Below, piece after piece: positions 9,190-17,415 of a DNA stretch of 64,000 bases. Position 1 is the stretch's first letter; each line of letters begins with the position of its first letter. Source of the DNA: JBBQVS01 sp964250805 (lineage in GTDB: Bacteria; Chloroflexota; Ktedonobacteria; Ktedonobacterales; Ktedonobacteraceae); NCBI GenBank assembly GCA_964250805.1, contig CAXUHG010000002.1:62001-126000 (forward strand), given 5' to 3'. Position numbers and translations under genes: made by a program. The notes beneath the pieces were generated by a model. The model was not told the origin of the DNA. It saw nothing but the letters and a program-made list of their open reading frames with translations, and searched no databases.

Positions 9190-9604
9190 GAGATAAGCCT
9201 CCTTTGGCTACTAAAACGGGCGCATACGCTCAGAATCATAACGCTCAGCAAGAAATCGAACTCTTCATTCAATTCGCGTTATGGCTAACTGATTATGTAA
9301 AGTATAATGTATAATATGCGAAAAAGTCAATGCTTTAGGAGGAAAAATAGAATATTCTGTCCCAAATGAGCTTAAAATGTTGTCTCTGCTCTTTCTACTT
9401 ATTCGCTTTGCTTAGGAAATACGCAAAGCAAAAGAGTGTGTCTTCTGCTTGAATAAGAAAATAAGACATGGGAGAAAACGAAGGAATGAGAAAGCATACT
9501 CAAAGAGGTATAAGATACAGTGTAGGAAATCTAGTTCCTACCAAAAGAGATAGAAGAAATATGGCGAATGGGTTAGAGGTTTCTCCCTTGCGACCTGATC
9601 GAGC
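9190..9604. other. Intergenic interval, AT-rich
   Basis: Apart from the promoter at 9301-9330 I see no gene here. A plus-strand frame running from 9468 into the next gene overlaps its terminator and lacks any domain or ribosome site. Confidence 0.5.
9301..9330 (-). promoter_or_regulatory. Sigma-70-type promoter for the small frame and abfB
   Basis: On the minus strand TTGACT (9330-9325) and TATACT (9306-9301) are separated by 18 bases. It lies about 110 bases upstream of the 9189 start and is the best promoter in the 9190-9600 interval. An 8-bp inverted pair (CATAACGC/GCGTTATG) in the leader could give it structure. Confidence 0.55.
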
Positions 9605-9640
9605 AAAAAAACAGCAGGAAGACCGTAAGGGTCTCCCTGT
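9605..9640 (-). terminator. Rho-independent terminator
   Basis: On the minus strand GGGAGACC-CTTAC-GGTCTTCC forms a stem with one mismatch and is followed, after TGCTG, by seven T (9611-9605). It lies just after the small zinc-protein gene. Confidence 0.75.
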
Positions 9641-9657
9641 TCTCTGTAGAAGATTCT

Positions 9658-9882
9658 TTAGAGCGCAGAATGCTGCGTGTGAGCAGCAGTGGCCTGCACA
9701 GAATTTATCACCCCCTGTGAGAACTTTTCTCCACAGGGGCTACAAAACACACCGCTCTCGTTATGAAAGGTACCGCCGATTGCGGTCAATTGACGCTCGG
9801 CTGGGTTGCCGCACCACTCGCAGGCACTACCGCGCGGCGCAAAATCAACGGAAACGGGGCGACGAAATTCGTTACTGGTCAT
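9658..9882 (-). CDS. Small zinc-ribbon-like hypothetical protein
   Basis: A 74-residue protein starting MTSNEFRRPVSVDF. The ATG was chosen because GAGGAGG lies 8 bases upstream; an upstream in-frame ATG has no such site. Two CxxC motifs (CEWCGNP and CSPCGEKF), about 27 residues apart, predict a single zinc-binding treble-clef or ribbon. A terminator follows directly. Function unknown; DNA, RNA or protein binding are all possible. Confidence 0.75.
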   Translation of the reverse strand: MTSNEFRRPVSVDFAPRGSACEWCGNPAERQLTAIGGTFHNESGVFCSPCGEKFSQGVINSVQATAAHTQHSAL

Positions 9883-10134
9883 GAGGTTTTCCTCCTCTGA
9901 GATGCTGGTCGCATACAAGTTGTACGCGATGGGATTAACGGACAGCATACAAGGGGAATTCGTATCAGGTGGTACATTGATAAACGGTCAAAAGCCACAA
10001 CGATACGACATCCATAAAACGACGCGTCATCGCCGGAAAGCATCATTGCTTCTCACAGGTAACGTCTGAGGATAGGAATGTTACCGATGTAAGACATACT
10101 ATACCATGAAATTATGTAAAATGGAAGATTATAC

Positions 10135-10163
10135 AAGGCCAATTTTGAAGCATGGCCTTTTTT
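10135..10163 (+). terminator. Hairpin with T run
   Basis: AAGGCCA (10135-10141) pairs with TGGCCTT (10153-10159), followed by TTTT on the plus strand. No plus-strand gene is apparent upstream, so its role is unclear; it could define the end of an unseen short transcript. Confidence 0.45.
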
Positions 10164-10168
10164 CGTCG

Positions 10169-10501
10169 TTATTCGTTCACTATGGATTCACTTTTTGGGG
10201 GTGTATCTACAGGTTGTTCCGCCATGATAGAAGGAACAACCTGTTCAGTTTCGTTTGGCTTGTGTGCTGCCTCGGTTTCTGGTAGTGCGGGAAAGCGTGG
10301 CGTAAGAATAGTTCCCACAATCCAGCCAATAGCACCGAGGCCAACCGTCATAGCAAGCCATAGTAGCAAAACACTGTTGTAAGCAACGCTAAATTTCGCG
10401 GCGAGAATGCCCGCGAGAATTATTCCTAATGTAAGACCTGTGGTAACGCCTGTAAGACATCCTGGGTGGGCAAGATTGCGCCCACGAAATCTGTTCATCA
10501 T
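10169..10501 (-). CDS. Small two-helix membrane protein, unknown function
   Basis: A 110-residue protein with two predicted membrane helices (roughly 21-38 and 44-66) around a short turn, and a polar, proline-rich C-terminal tail. The glycines in the helices (GLTLGIILAGILA, GLGAIGWIVG) resemble small DUF-type inner membrane proteins. Two ATG codons occur in tandem at the start and the ribosome site is weak, so the first residue is uncertain. I do not recognise a family. Confidence 0.6.
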   Translation of the reverse strand: MMNRFRGRNLAHPGCLTGVTTGLTLGIILAGILAAKFSVAYNSVLLLWLAMTVGLGAIGWIVGTILTPRFPALPETEAAHKPNETEQVVPSIMAEQPVDTPPKSESIVNE

Positions 10502-10602
10502 AATAGTATGCTATACCCTTATTTCTAGTTTGATTGCATTACAGATGATAGCGTACTGTGCTTTAGTCGTCAAGGAAAATTCCGTAGACCAAAGAGGGTG
10601 CC

Positions 10603-11898
10603 TTATTTCCCGTAAAACACTAGTGTGCCAAAATAGTTCACAAATATTCCGTAGCATAAAAGCAGTAGCTGAAAAAATGTAGGAACAGAGTTCAAGACAA
10701 AGGTAAGTAGTAGAAACAACAGCGGTATCACATCAAAAAAGTACCGGTTGCCAAATTGTACCCACCCAGTTGCGAAATAGAGCATGAGAAATACTACACT
10801 CAATCCAATAACGCCGCCAGCCATGAGTAAGAATACAAGTCTCTTCTTATCCGCAGGTCTTTTGATGAAGAGTCCAGCCAAGAGGAGTAATGCAGGGTAA
10901 ACTGAAAACACGCTGTTCCCTTCAGCATCTATAATCACAAAATGGGTTTTAAACGAAAAGAGAATAGGATGAAGAAAGTAGTAATAGATATTGTATGCAA
11001 CATAGTGGAGCGACAGAATATGATTACTCTTGAGAGCGGCGTCATACCTCGGACTTCCTTCTTGATAGCGTTGCCCAGTTTCTAAGACATTCTGGAACTT
11101 GAGGTAATTATAGAGTGCGCCTAAGCCGACAAAAGCACATGTCAATAGGCTAAATGACCATAGTATTTGAGACGGTATACGTCTACCCAAAAACTTGTAA
11201 TGAAAGAAGATGTAAAAAAACAAAAGGCCATTAAAGAGAAGGCTATATCTGGATAGACAAGCCAAATAGAAAAATACCACCGAAAGTACAAAATAGATGA
11301 GTTTTTCTTCGTTAAGAAACGTAAAATAGAAGAGATAAAACAACAAAAGATAGGTAGTAGCAAAGATTTGACTTGTGAACCAGATTCGTCCAGTTAACGA
11401 AAGCACAAAATTGGGAGAAGCAAGTCCAAAACTAAAGACAAGGAATGCTTCCGAGATTAATGATAAGGGAATACCGAAGTATTTCTTGAACGCTTGCACA
11501 GCAAGATAAAAAAGCACGACATTGGAAGCTCCACCAAATAACGTATAGAGGACATCGCTCGCCTGTAAGTGAGAAATAAGATAGAACGGGAGGATAAATA
11601 AGACAGGTGCTGGCCCCCAGTACAAGTACTTTCTCCCTTGAAACACCGAAAGATCATACCCTACTGGTGTAGTGATATATACCCGCCCATGAAAGAATGC
11701 GTCTAACTGATAGCTATAATAATTCCTGATTGTTGACGAAAAAATATTAGTAGTAATATAGTTCGACAAACAGAAATAAATTACACAAATAATAATGCAC
11801 ACTAGCAGACCGAAGAGAGTTCTATTGAGTTGAGGGAAGGATTTGTTTTGTTGAGAGAGGGACTTGTTTTCAGGAACACTTACATCTACAGTATTCAT
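10603..11898 (-). CDS. Polytopic membrane protein, probable GT-C-type glycosyltransferase
   Basis: A 431-residue protein with about ten hydrophobic segments. The N-terminal periplasmic loop after the first helix (YYSYQLDAFFHGRVYI...YLYWGPAPVLFILPFYLI) resembles the first-loop region of GT-C enzymes such as protein mannosyltransferases and ArnT-like proteins, which use lipid-linked sugars. That is similarity in layout only. The gene is visibly AT-rich, with many Phe, Tyr and Ile codons, unlike the surrounding housekeeping genes, which suggests transfer or relaxed selection. The next gene on the same strand is a GH16 enzyme. Confidence 0.65.
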   Translation of the reverse strand: MNTVDVSVPENKSLSQQNKSFPQLNRTLFGLLVCIIICVIYFCLSNYITTNIFSSTIRNYYSYQLDAFFHGRVYITTPVGYDLSVFQGRKYLYWGPAPVLFILPFYLISHLQASDVLYTLFGGASNVVLFYLAVQAFKKYFGIPLSLISEAFLVFSFGLASPNFVLSLTGRIWFTSQIFATTYLLLFYLFYFTFLNEEKLIYFVLSVVFFYLACLSRYSLLFNGLLFFYIFFHYKFLGRRIPSQILWSFSLLTCAFVGLGALYNYLKFQNVLETGQRYQEGSPRYDAALKSNHILSLHYVAYNIYYYFLHPILFSFKTHFVIIDAEGNSVFSVYPALLLLAGLFIKRPADKKRLVFLLMAGGVIGLSVVFLMLYFATGWVQFGNRYFFDVIPLLFLLLTFVLNSVPTFFQLLLLCYGIFVNYFGTLVFYGK

Positions 11899-12064
11899 TG
11901 ACTATCTTCTTTACTAAAATATTATTTTAGCGATTGTAACAAAGGCTCATATGCATGTCAATAGACCGCATTCCCTTTGGGAACATTTTCATTTGACTTG
12001 ATACGAGTCACAAAACAGTCTTGAATTTGCCCGCTCCCAGAATAAAAATTTATGCACTCGCTGT

Positions 12065-13072
12065 TCATGTTGCCTTGTACACTCTCACATAACTAATTTT
12101 TGTATACTGAGGAAAGGAAGTTGTACTATCGGGAGGGCCAGGCCATGTACCATTCGCACCGATAGCAGTGTTTATATACAAGAACATTGGTGTACTCAGG
12201 ATATTCGTTGTAATCTTTTTTACAACAACGCCATCGATAGACCAACTTAAAGCACTGGGCGTCCATTCAAGGTCGAAGGTATGGTAATCCATCGAGAAAT
12301 CAGAACCTACAAAATGTGATATATCCTCTTGCCGATTCCCGCCTGCATCAAGCCAGTGATAATTCATTTGAACATCATGCGTATCATTTCCGAGAAGTTC
12401 GAGCATGTCAATTTCATTTGAGTCTGAGCCGTTTTCAGGCATAAGCCAGATAGAGGGCCAGAGACCTTTGCCTTGTGGCAATTGCACACGACATTCGATT
12501 TTGCCATAGAGTAAAGAGAACTTATCGCGCGAGCTGACACCACCCGAAGTGTAGTTGTAGCCATTATAGGAGCGTTCCTCTGACTTGAATATTAAACCTT
12601 GACCGGGTTGAACATATGTATCGTCGGGCGCATAATCTTCCGAAGTAGCCGGTGTATAAAAATTTCCACCATCCAAAGCTGTCCACTTCGTGGTATCAAG
12701 GGTGGAGCTACTGAATTCGTCGGACCAGACCAAGTTCCATGCAGTAGTGGTGCTAATAGTAGGTGTGGGCGTTTGACCTGCTGCCGTATTTTTGTTAGGC
12801 GTATTTTTGTTAGAAGAAGAGACTTTTTTAGGAGATGTCGCTGTATGTGAAGAAACCTTGGAAAACTTTGTCCTATTATTTCCTGCTGTACGCCTAGCAG
12901 TTTCACAAAAAGAGGTTGTTTGGATGTTACCGCACATTGTTATCGTGTTATTTGCAGAACTTATTCCTGGATTCAAACCCATTATAAGCGGATAGAGAAA
13001 GAATGCAAGAATAATCAAAGCAATAAGCCAGAGAATACTACGTTGCCTCATGTTACGTCCGTGTTTAATCAC
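12065..13072 (-). CDS. Secreted or membrane-anchored GH16 beta-glucanase
   Basis: A 335-residue protein with an N-terminal hydrophobic segment (~12-31; signal peptide or anchor), a Ser/Thr/Asn-rich linker (~60-110) and a GH16 domain (~112-335). The catalytic signature EIDMLE gives E220 (nucleophile), D222 and E225 (acid/base), the laminarinase-like form. SLLYGKIECRVQLP and WPSIWLMPE are other typical strands. Likely substrates are beta-1,3 or mixed-linkage glucans. The start is GTG after GAGGACAAA; an internal ATG at 13051 is an alternative. Together with the GH54 enzyme it suggests external polysaccharide use or wall attack. Confidence 0.88.
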   Translation of the reverse strand: MIKHGRNMRQRSILWLIALIILAFFLYPLIMGLNPGISSANNTITMCGNIQTTSFCETARRTAGNNRTKFSKVSSHTATSPKKVSSSNKNTPNKNTAAGQTPTPTISTTTAWNLVWSDEFSSSTLDTTKWTALDGGNFYTPATSEDYAPDDTYVQPGQGLIFKSEERSYNGYNYTSGGVSSRDKFSLLYGKIECRVQLPQGKGLWPSIWLMPENGSDSNEIDMLELLGNDTHDVQMNYHWLDAGGNRQEDISHFVGSDFSMDYHTFDLEWTPSALSWSIDGVVVKKITTNILSTPMFLYINTAIGANGTWPGPPDSTTSFPQYTKISYVRVYKAT

Positions 13073-13138
13073 TTTGTCCTCACACTACCTTCATTGCTAT
13101 GCTAGAAGGATGTATATATTTGTTGATGCGATAAATGG

Positions 13139-13187
13139 CATAGAAATACATCGATATAATAAACATACATAGAAATATATCAATATA
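13139..13187. repeat. Pair of 20-bp direct repeats upstream of the GH16 gene
   Basis: Copies at 13139-13158 and 13168-13187 (CATAGAAATA-Y-ATC-R-ATATA) match at 18 of 20 positions, 29 bases start to start. They lie 70-120 bases upstream of the GH16 start in an AT-rich tract and could be operator sites. Confidence 0.45.
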
Positions 13188-13366
13188 CGTTGGATAATCT
13201 TAGCATATCGTTTCTTTTGTTGACAACAATCAGGACTTTTAGATGAAATAAAGTTCATAGTTCTATCATCAGCAATATCTTTCTTCAAAAAACATTGCTA
13301 TGTCAGCATCGCAAACCTGTTGCAACTATACCGACTCCACCTGTGAGCGAGAGTGAGCAACTAAGG

Positions 13367-15007
13367 CTATTGCTCCATCTCCACTCGTTGGGAAGGGATG
13401 ATCGAACTAGAAGAGGGCGGCGACGCCTTCCAATTTCCATATCCACCGCTTGCATAGTCACACTGATTTCCTCTAGCACTGCAATACGTACCATTTAGAC
13501 TCTGGTCGGCATTGATGTGTCCTTGAAAGAGCAGCGGCAGATACTGAGTATAGGGAGTTACCAGAAACTGCACAACACCACCACTCGAAACTGTTCCAGT
13601 AAAATTTGCTTGCCCCGACAAGCCGTTGCTGAGCGTGAGGTTGCCATTGATATTTGTGCCATTCTGCCGTATCGCCGTCAGTGTCATCGTTCCATTTATG
13701 TTTCCAGGAGTGTTATGAATGGTTCCGATGTATGTATTGTTCAAGACTGGAACGTTTGATGATGCGGCAGTTGGACTAGGCTTTGTTGTCGGAGATGGTG
13801 AGACAGAAGGAGTTGCTGTAGACGATGGAACCGCCGTGCTAGCAACGGAAGGATGCGGTGTATTTGACGTATGCGTTGATGACACTGGTGGTCTATTTGC
13901 CGCAATTCCTGAGAATAATGCGTGGTGTAAAGGATTGTTTGCGGAAAGTGTGCCTGTTCCAAGCAATGCACCAAACAGAAGCGCGGCAAGGGCGATCAAC
14001 ACAAAAAGAGGAAAGAGCAGTCTTGATCTTTCGGAACGTCGTCGCCCCTGCTGAGGAATGTTTCCAGTAGGAGATGTTACGACACCTTCAGCGGCAAGAG
14101 AAAGAGGAGTAGCAGAGTGTGCTAGTGGAAGAGGTGTATTTCTCTCTGGGAGTGCAGACAGAAAAGATTCAGGTTGTAGTGCTTGCCAGAATGCTTCTAT
14201 TGTGGAAAAGCGTTCGTCAATAGCCAGAGCCATCGCACGCTGAATAGCCTTAGCAACCGATGCGGGTATTTCTGGCACCAACTGATTCGCTGGTTCAAGC
14301 GGGTCTATTCCTCGATTGCCTATCTGTGTGATACGCTCGAATGCGTCAACAGGTGGAGTTCCAGTGAGAAGCGTATAGAGCGTTGCCGCCATACCATAGA
14401 TATCCGTGCGCGGATTCGTGCCCTGTGTATATTGCTCTGGCGCACTGTAGTTTGGAGACAATCTTCGGACAGCAGTTGTTGTCGCTTCCTGATCGTATTC
14501 CTTAGCAATGCCAAAATCCACGAGAACGGGTTGGTCTCCTGTTGAAGGAATAATAATATTCGCAGGTTTGATATCACGATGAATAATAGGTGGTTGCCAT
14601 TTGTGCAGATAGCTAACGGCTTCCACAATAGGAGCGAGAAGGCGTAGTGCGTCGGGGAGAGAGAAGCGTTTCCCTGGTTGTTGGCGACGCAACTGATCTA
14701 AGTTAGTTCCCTCGGTATAATCCATCAGCAAATAGACGCGTCGTCGAGGCTCATCTTCAAAAATGTGATAGACACGAGGAAGCGACGAGGAATCGAGTTG
14801 CTTGAGTATCTCGCCCTCAAACAGAAAATGAACTCGATCTCGCTTTTTTGGATCGATGACCTCTTTAAGCGCGAATTGATTGCCCTTCACGCGCAAATCG
14901 CGGACTCGATAGACCGCTCCAAAGCCACCCTTACCCAGTAACTCCTCTATTACATAACGATTGCGTATAGTAGTCCCATTTGGGAGAATGGTTTGAACGT
15001 CTTGCAT
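13367..15007 (-). CDS. Transmembrane Ser/Thr protein kinase with extracytoplasmic beta-rich domain
   Basis: A 546-residue PknB-type kinase. The cytoplasmic kinase domain (~17-280) has the glycine loop GKGGFGAVY, K48 (FALKEV), catalytic HRD 143-145 with N150, DFG 164-166 and YSAPEQY. A juxtamembrane stretch leads to one membrane helix (~320-345), a Ser/Thr/Pro-rich linker and a ~105-residue C-terminal domain of repeated beta strands (GTIHNTPGNINGTMTLT...). Instead of PASTA repeats, this outer domain may be the sensor. The ATG was chosen because GAGGG lies 5 bases upstream; a longer frame crosses the terminator of the preceding operon. Confidence 0.9.
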   Translation of the reverse strand: MQDVQTILPNGTTIRNRYVIEELLGKGGFGAVYRVRDLRVKGNQFALKEVIDPKKRDRVHFLFEGEILKQLDSSSLPRVYHIFEDEPRRRVYLLMDYTEGTNLDQLRRQQPGKRFSLPDALRLLAPIVEAVSYLHKWQPPIIHRDIKPANIIIPSTGDQPVLVDFGIAKEYDQEATTTAVRRLSPNYSAPEQYTQGTNPRTDIYGMAATLYTLLTGTPPVDAFERITQIGNRGIDPLEPANQLVPEIPASVAKAIQRAMALAIDERFSTIEAFWQALQPESFLSALPERNTPLPLAHSATPLSLAAEGVVTSPTGNIPQQGRRRSERSRLLFPLFVLIALAALLFGALLGTGTLSANNPLHHALFSGIAANRPPVSSTHTSNTPHPSVASTAVPSSTATPSVSPSPTTKPSPTAASSNVPVLNNTYIGTIHNTPGNINGTMTLTAIRQNGTNINGNLTLSNGLSGQANFTGTVSSGGVVQFLVTPYTQYLPLLFQGHINADQSLNGTYCSARGNQCDYASGGYGNWKASPPSSSSIIPSQRVEMEQ

Positions 15008-15136
15008 TTTTTCCCTCGTATTCGATGGGCAATATCTTTCTTTAAGTAGCTCAAGTATATGATATGGGCAATAGTATTTTATTCGTCGCTCTTCTTTGTA
15101 ATACGCATTTCGGGTTTCATTGGATGAAGCGAAACC

Positions 15137-15176
15137 AAAAAGAGGAATGGTGCCTTTTACGGCACCATTCCTCTTT
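15137..15176 (-). terminator. Strong terminator of the alcohol dehydrogenase operon
   Basis: Arms 15139-15154 and 15161-15176 form a perfect 16-bp stem with a 6-nt loop. On the minus strand it is followed by a T run. It lies 30 bases after the stop of the alcohol dehydrogenase gene and separates it from the kinase gene. Confidence 0.88.
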
Positions 15177-15204
15177 GCTTGGACCTGTATATACCTTATT
15201 GCCA

Positions 15205-16233
15205 TTAAGCCGGTACAAGCACTCCTCGTCCACGTAGCTTGCCGCTGTCCAAGTCATGAATCGCATCTAATGTGGAGTCAAGTGGATAGATTGCAGTGTG
15301 CAACGCGACCTTGCCTTGCGCCGTGAGAGTCATGAGTTCAACAAGGTCGTTATAGGTGCCGACGAGGTTGCCGATAAAGTTGATTTCGCTTGAGATGATA
15401 TCAATGGTCGGTACATTCAAATTGCCACCGTAACCAATGATGAAGTGCGAACCGGCTTGTTGCAACATGCGCACAGCCTCTTGCTGTGCCCCACTCTCAC
15501 CCACGAAGTCAACGACAGCTTCAGCACCTTTGCCATCTGTAAGTTCTTTCACTTTGTCCACCTGCGTTCCATCGGCTACAACCGTGTAATCGGCACCCCA
15601 ACTGCGCGTGAGTTCGAGAGCGGCAGGAGACTTATCGACGACAATAATTTCCGCAGGAGTGAGGGCTTTAAGGCACTGAATACCGATGTGACCGAGGCCA
15701 CCAGCACCGATGACGACCACTTTTGTTCCTGGATACAACAGCGGTATGGATTTTTTAACCGCATGATAAGCGGTTAGACCAGCATCGGCAAGTGCAGCGA
15801 TGTCCTTTGGGGCAAGTTTAGGGTCCAGTTTGACAACAGCTCGTGCAGTTGTCTTGAGGAAATTCGCCATGCCGCCATCGACCGAAATGCCGGGGAAGGT
15901 TGAGTTGATACAATGCATGTCATTGCCAGAACGACAGGCGCGGCAAAAGCCACACGTTATGAGAGGATGCACGATAACCGTATCGCCAACAGCGACATTG
16001 CTCACCGCCGAACCGATTTCCTGTACCCACCCTGCATTTTCGTGGCCCATTGTATACGGCAACGTCACATTAGACTTCTCCGCCCACTGACCTTCGATGA
16101 TATGAAGATCAGTACGACAAAGGCCAGCACCACCAATACGCACAATCACATCAAGAGGACTTGTAATCTTCGGCTCATTCACCTCTTCTATCTTGGGCAG
16201 TTCCTGGTAGTGATGCAAACGAACGGCTTTCAT
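15205..16233 (-). CDS. Zinc-dependent NAD alcohol dehydrogenase
   Basis: A 342-residue medium-chain dehydrogenase. Catalytic zinc ligands are C39 (GLCRTD) and H64-E65 (GHENAG); the structural zinc site is C94, C97, C100 and C108 (CGFCRACRSGNDMHC). The NAD site is VVVIGAGGLGHIG followed by a strand ending in Asp (VVDKSP), which favours NAD over NADP. AAAGGAG lies 7 bases before the ATG. It is the last gene of a four-gene operon with amidohydrolase, DUF59 and a recombinase-fold protein; by analogy to propane monooxygenase clusters it could oxidise a short secondary or primary alcohol. Confidence 0.9.
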   Translation of the reverse strand: MKAVRLHHYQELPKIEEVNEPKITSPLDVIVRIGGAGLCRTDLHIIEGQWAEKSNVTLPYTMGHENAGWVQEIGSAVSNVAVGDTVIVHPLITCGFCRACRSGNDMHCINSTFPGISVDGGMANFLKTTARAVVKLDPKLAPKDIAALADAGLTAYHAVKKSIPLLYPGTKVVVIGAGGLGHIGIQCLKALTPAEIIVVDKSPAALELTRSWGADYTVVADGTQVDKVKELTDGKGAEAVVDFVGESGAQQEAVRMLQQAGSHFIIGYGGNLNVPTIDIISSEINFIGNLVGTYNDLVELMTLTAQGKVALHTAIYPLDSTLDAIHDLDSGKLRGRGVLVPA

Positions 16234-16252
16234 GAAAATACTCCTTTCGTTT

Positions 16253-17119
16253 CTACATAAACTCTTCTATTGGGAAGTCCTCTGCTCCTTCAAAACGGGA
16301 GCCAGGCAAGCCCCAGGTGCGGAAGAAATCTCCGGTAGTACGGCACAGTGCGATATTAGCATCGCCACCAGCACGTATCAACGCTTTACTACGTCTTCGA
16401 ACACGTAGAACGCTTGCTGCAGTCACGACAGAGCCATCTTGTTGTGTGATCAGGAGAGAATCGAGATTGACGAGACAGCCAGTAGCACGACGTTCTTCAA
16501 AAGAGGCAAGTAGAGCCTGACGAGTATGATACGTCAAAAACGTAATCTGTTCACGCTGCTTACCACGCCGAGGTGTATACTGCACCGCTAACGGGTCGGC
16601 CTCGATATCAGGAATGAGGCATCCTTCGCTATCAAGGGAACCTACATCTCCGACGCGCAAACGTAATAACTCAGCAAGGTTCAAGCCGCTACCAATGAGT
16701 GCCAGGAGAATGATACGCTCTGGCCCTATGGAAGCCTCGCTAGGCAATACTGCGGCAGAGGTAACTCCTGGTAGAGGTCGCCATGATACATGAACACCGT
16801 TAACACGAAACCAGATTTTCGCGCCCATCGCAAGAGCAGAAACTTGACTATCGGTATAGGGGACGAGGCCAGTGGCGAATGACAAAAGAGCATGCTCTGC
16901 CACCGCTGGCTCTGCAAGTGCTTGTTCTAGGAGTGCTTCGAGATCGGAATGTCCTGTGATAGAACGAAAACGCTCAAGGCTCGCCACCGAGGTACGAGTC
17001 CATGACTGTTCACGACATCGCTGCAAAAGAATATCCGCCATGCGGCGCACAGAGGGGAAGGCGAGCAGTTCGCCCTCCCTTCGACCTTTAAGCACAGTGG
17101 GTGCGCTTATTGTCTTCAT
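16253..17119 (-). CDS. Degenerate tyrosine-recombinase-fold protein in a metabolic operon
   Basis: A 288-residue protein whose central part (IILLALIGSGLNLAELLRL..D, then PRRGKQREQITFLTYHTRQALLAS) matches the core of phage-integrase/XerCD catalytic domains. The first catalytic Arg of the 'GLRxxEL' motif is Asn here; the HxLR-type second Arg box is reduced to LCRTTGDFF, and no terminal Tyr nucleophile motif is present. It is therefore unlikely to recombine DNA. ATGA overlap with the upstream DUF59 gene shows tight coupling. It may be a DNA-binding or structural relative with a new role. Identification rests on motif likeness, so is moderately certain. Confidence 0.6.
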   Translation of the reverse strand: MKTISAPTVLKGRREGELLAFPSVRRMADILLQRCREQSWTRTSVASLERFRSITGHSDLEALLEQALAEPAVAEHALLSFATGLVPYTDSQVSALAMGAKIWFRVNGVHVSWRPLPGVTSAAVLPSEASIGPERIILLALIGSGLNLAELLRLRVGDVGSLDSEGCLIPDIEADPLAVQYTPRRGKQREQITFLTYHTRQALLASFEERRATGCLVNLDSLLITQQDGSVVTAASVLRVRRRSKALIRAGGDANIALCRTTGDFFRTWGLPGSRFEGAEDFPIEEFM

Positions 17120-17415
17120 GAATTGCCTCTCGCATTGATGTGTTCCTGGATTTTTTCACGCAAGAAGTGATCGCGGAGTACGACCTGACACGACGTAACC
17201 CCTGGAATAGCTTCAACTCGTCGTCGAATCTCCTGCCCGATACTGGTGGCAAACTTGGTTGGACAGAGAGGACTAGTCAGATGAAACTGAACTGTCACCT
17301 GCCCATCTTCAATCTGCACCTCATCTAAAAGGCCGAGTTCGCTAAGCGAGCGACGAATTTCAGGGTCGCGTGTTGAGCCTGCCGCTTTGCGTACAGCTTC
17401 AACATCTATACTCAT
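17116..17415 (-). CDS. MIP18/DUF59 family metal-sulfur cluster assembly-like protein
   Basis: A 99-residue DUF59 protein (VRKAAGSTRDPEIRRSLSELGLLDEVQIEDGQVTVQFHLTSPLCPTK...). The TSPLCP motif with its cysteine is the family signature; members such as SufT and PaaD help insert Fe-S clusters or mature metalloenzymes. It overlaps both neighbours by ATGA (17412-17415 and 17116-17119), so the operon products are probably made in fixed ratio. Its presence between an amidohydrolase and an alcohol dehydrogenase matches diiron monooxygenase accessory sets. Confidence 0.88.
   Translation of the reverse strand: MSIDVEAVRKAAGSTRDPEIRRSLSELGLLDEVQIEDGQVTVQFHLTSPLCPTKFATSIGQEIRRRVEAIPGVTSCQVVLRDHFLREKIQEHINARGNS

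Noticed and set aside
9468..9884. 138-codon plus-strand frame
   Set aside because: It runs antisense through the terminator and the small zinc-protein gene, which has a strong ribosome site and CxxC motifs. The frame has no domain and no ribosome site.
14183..14545. 120-codon plus-strand frame within the kinase gene
   Set aside because: Antisense to the kinase domain with intact HRD and DFG; no independent evidence.
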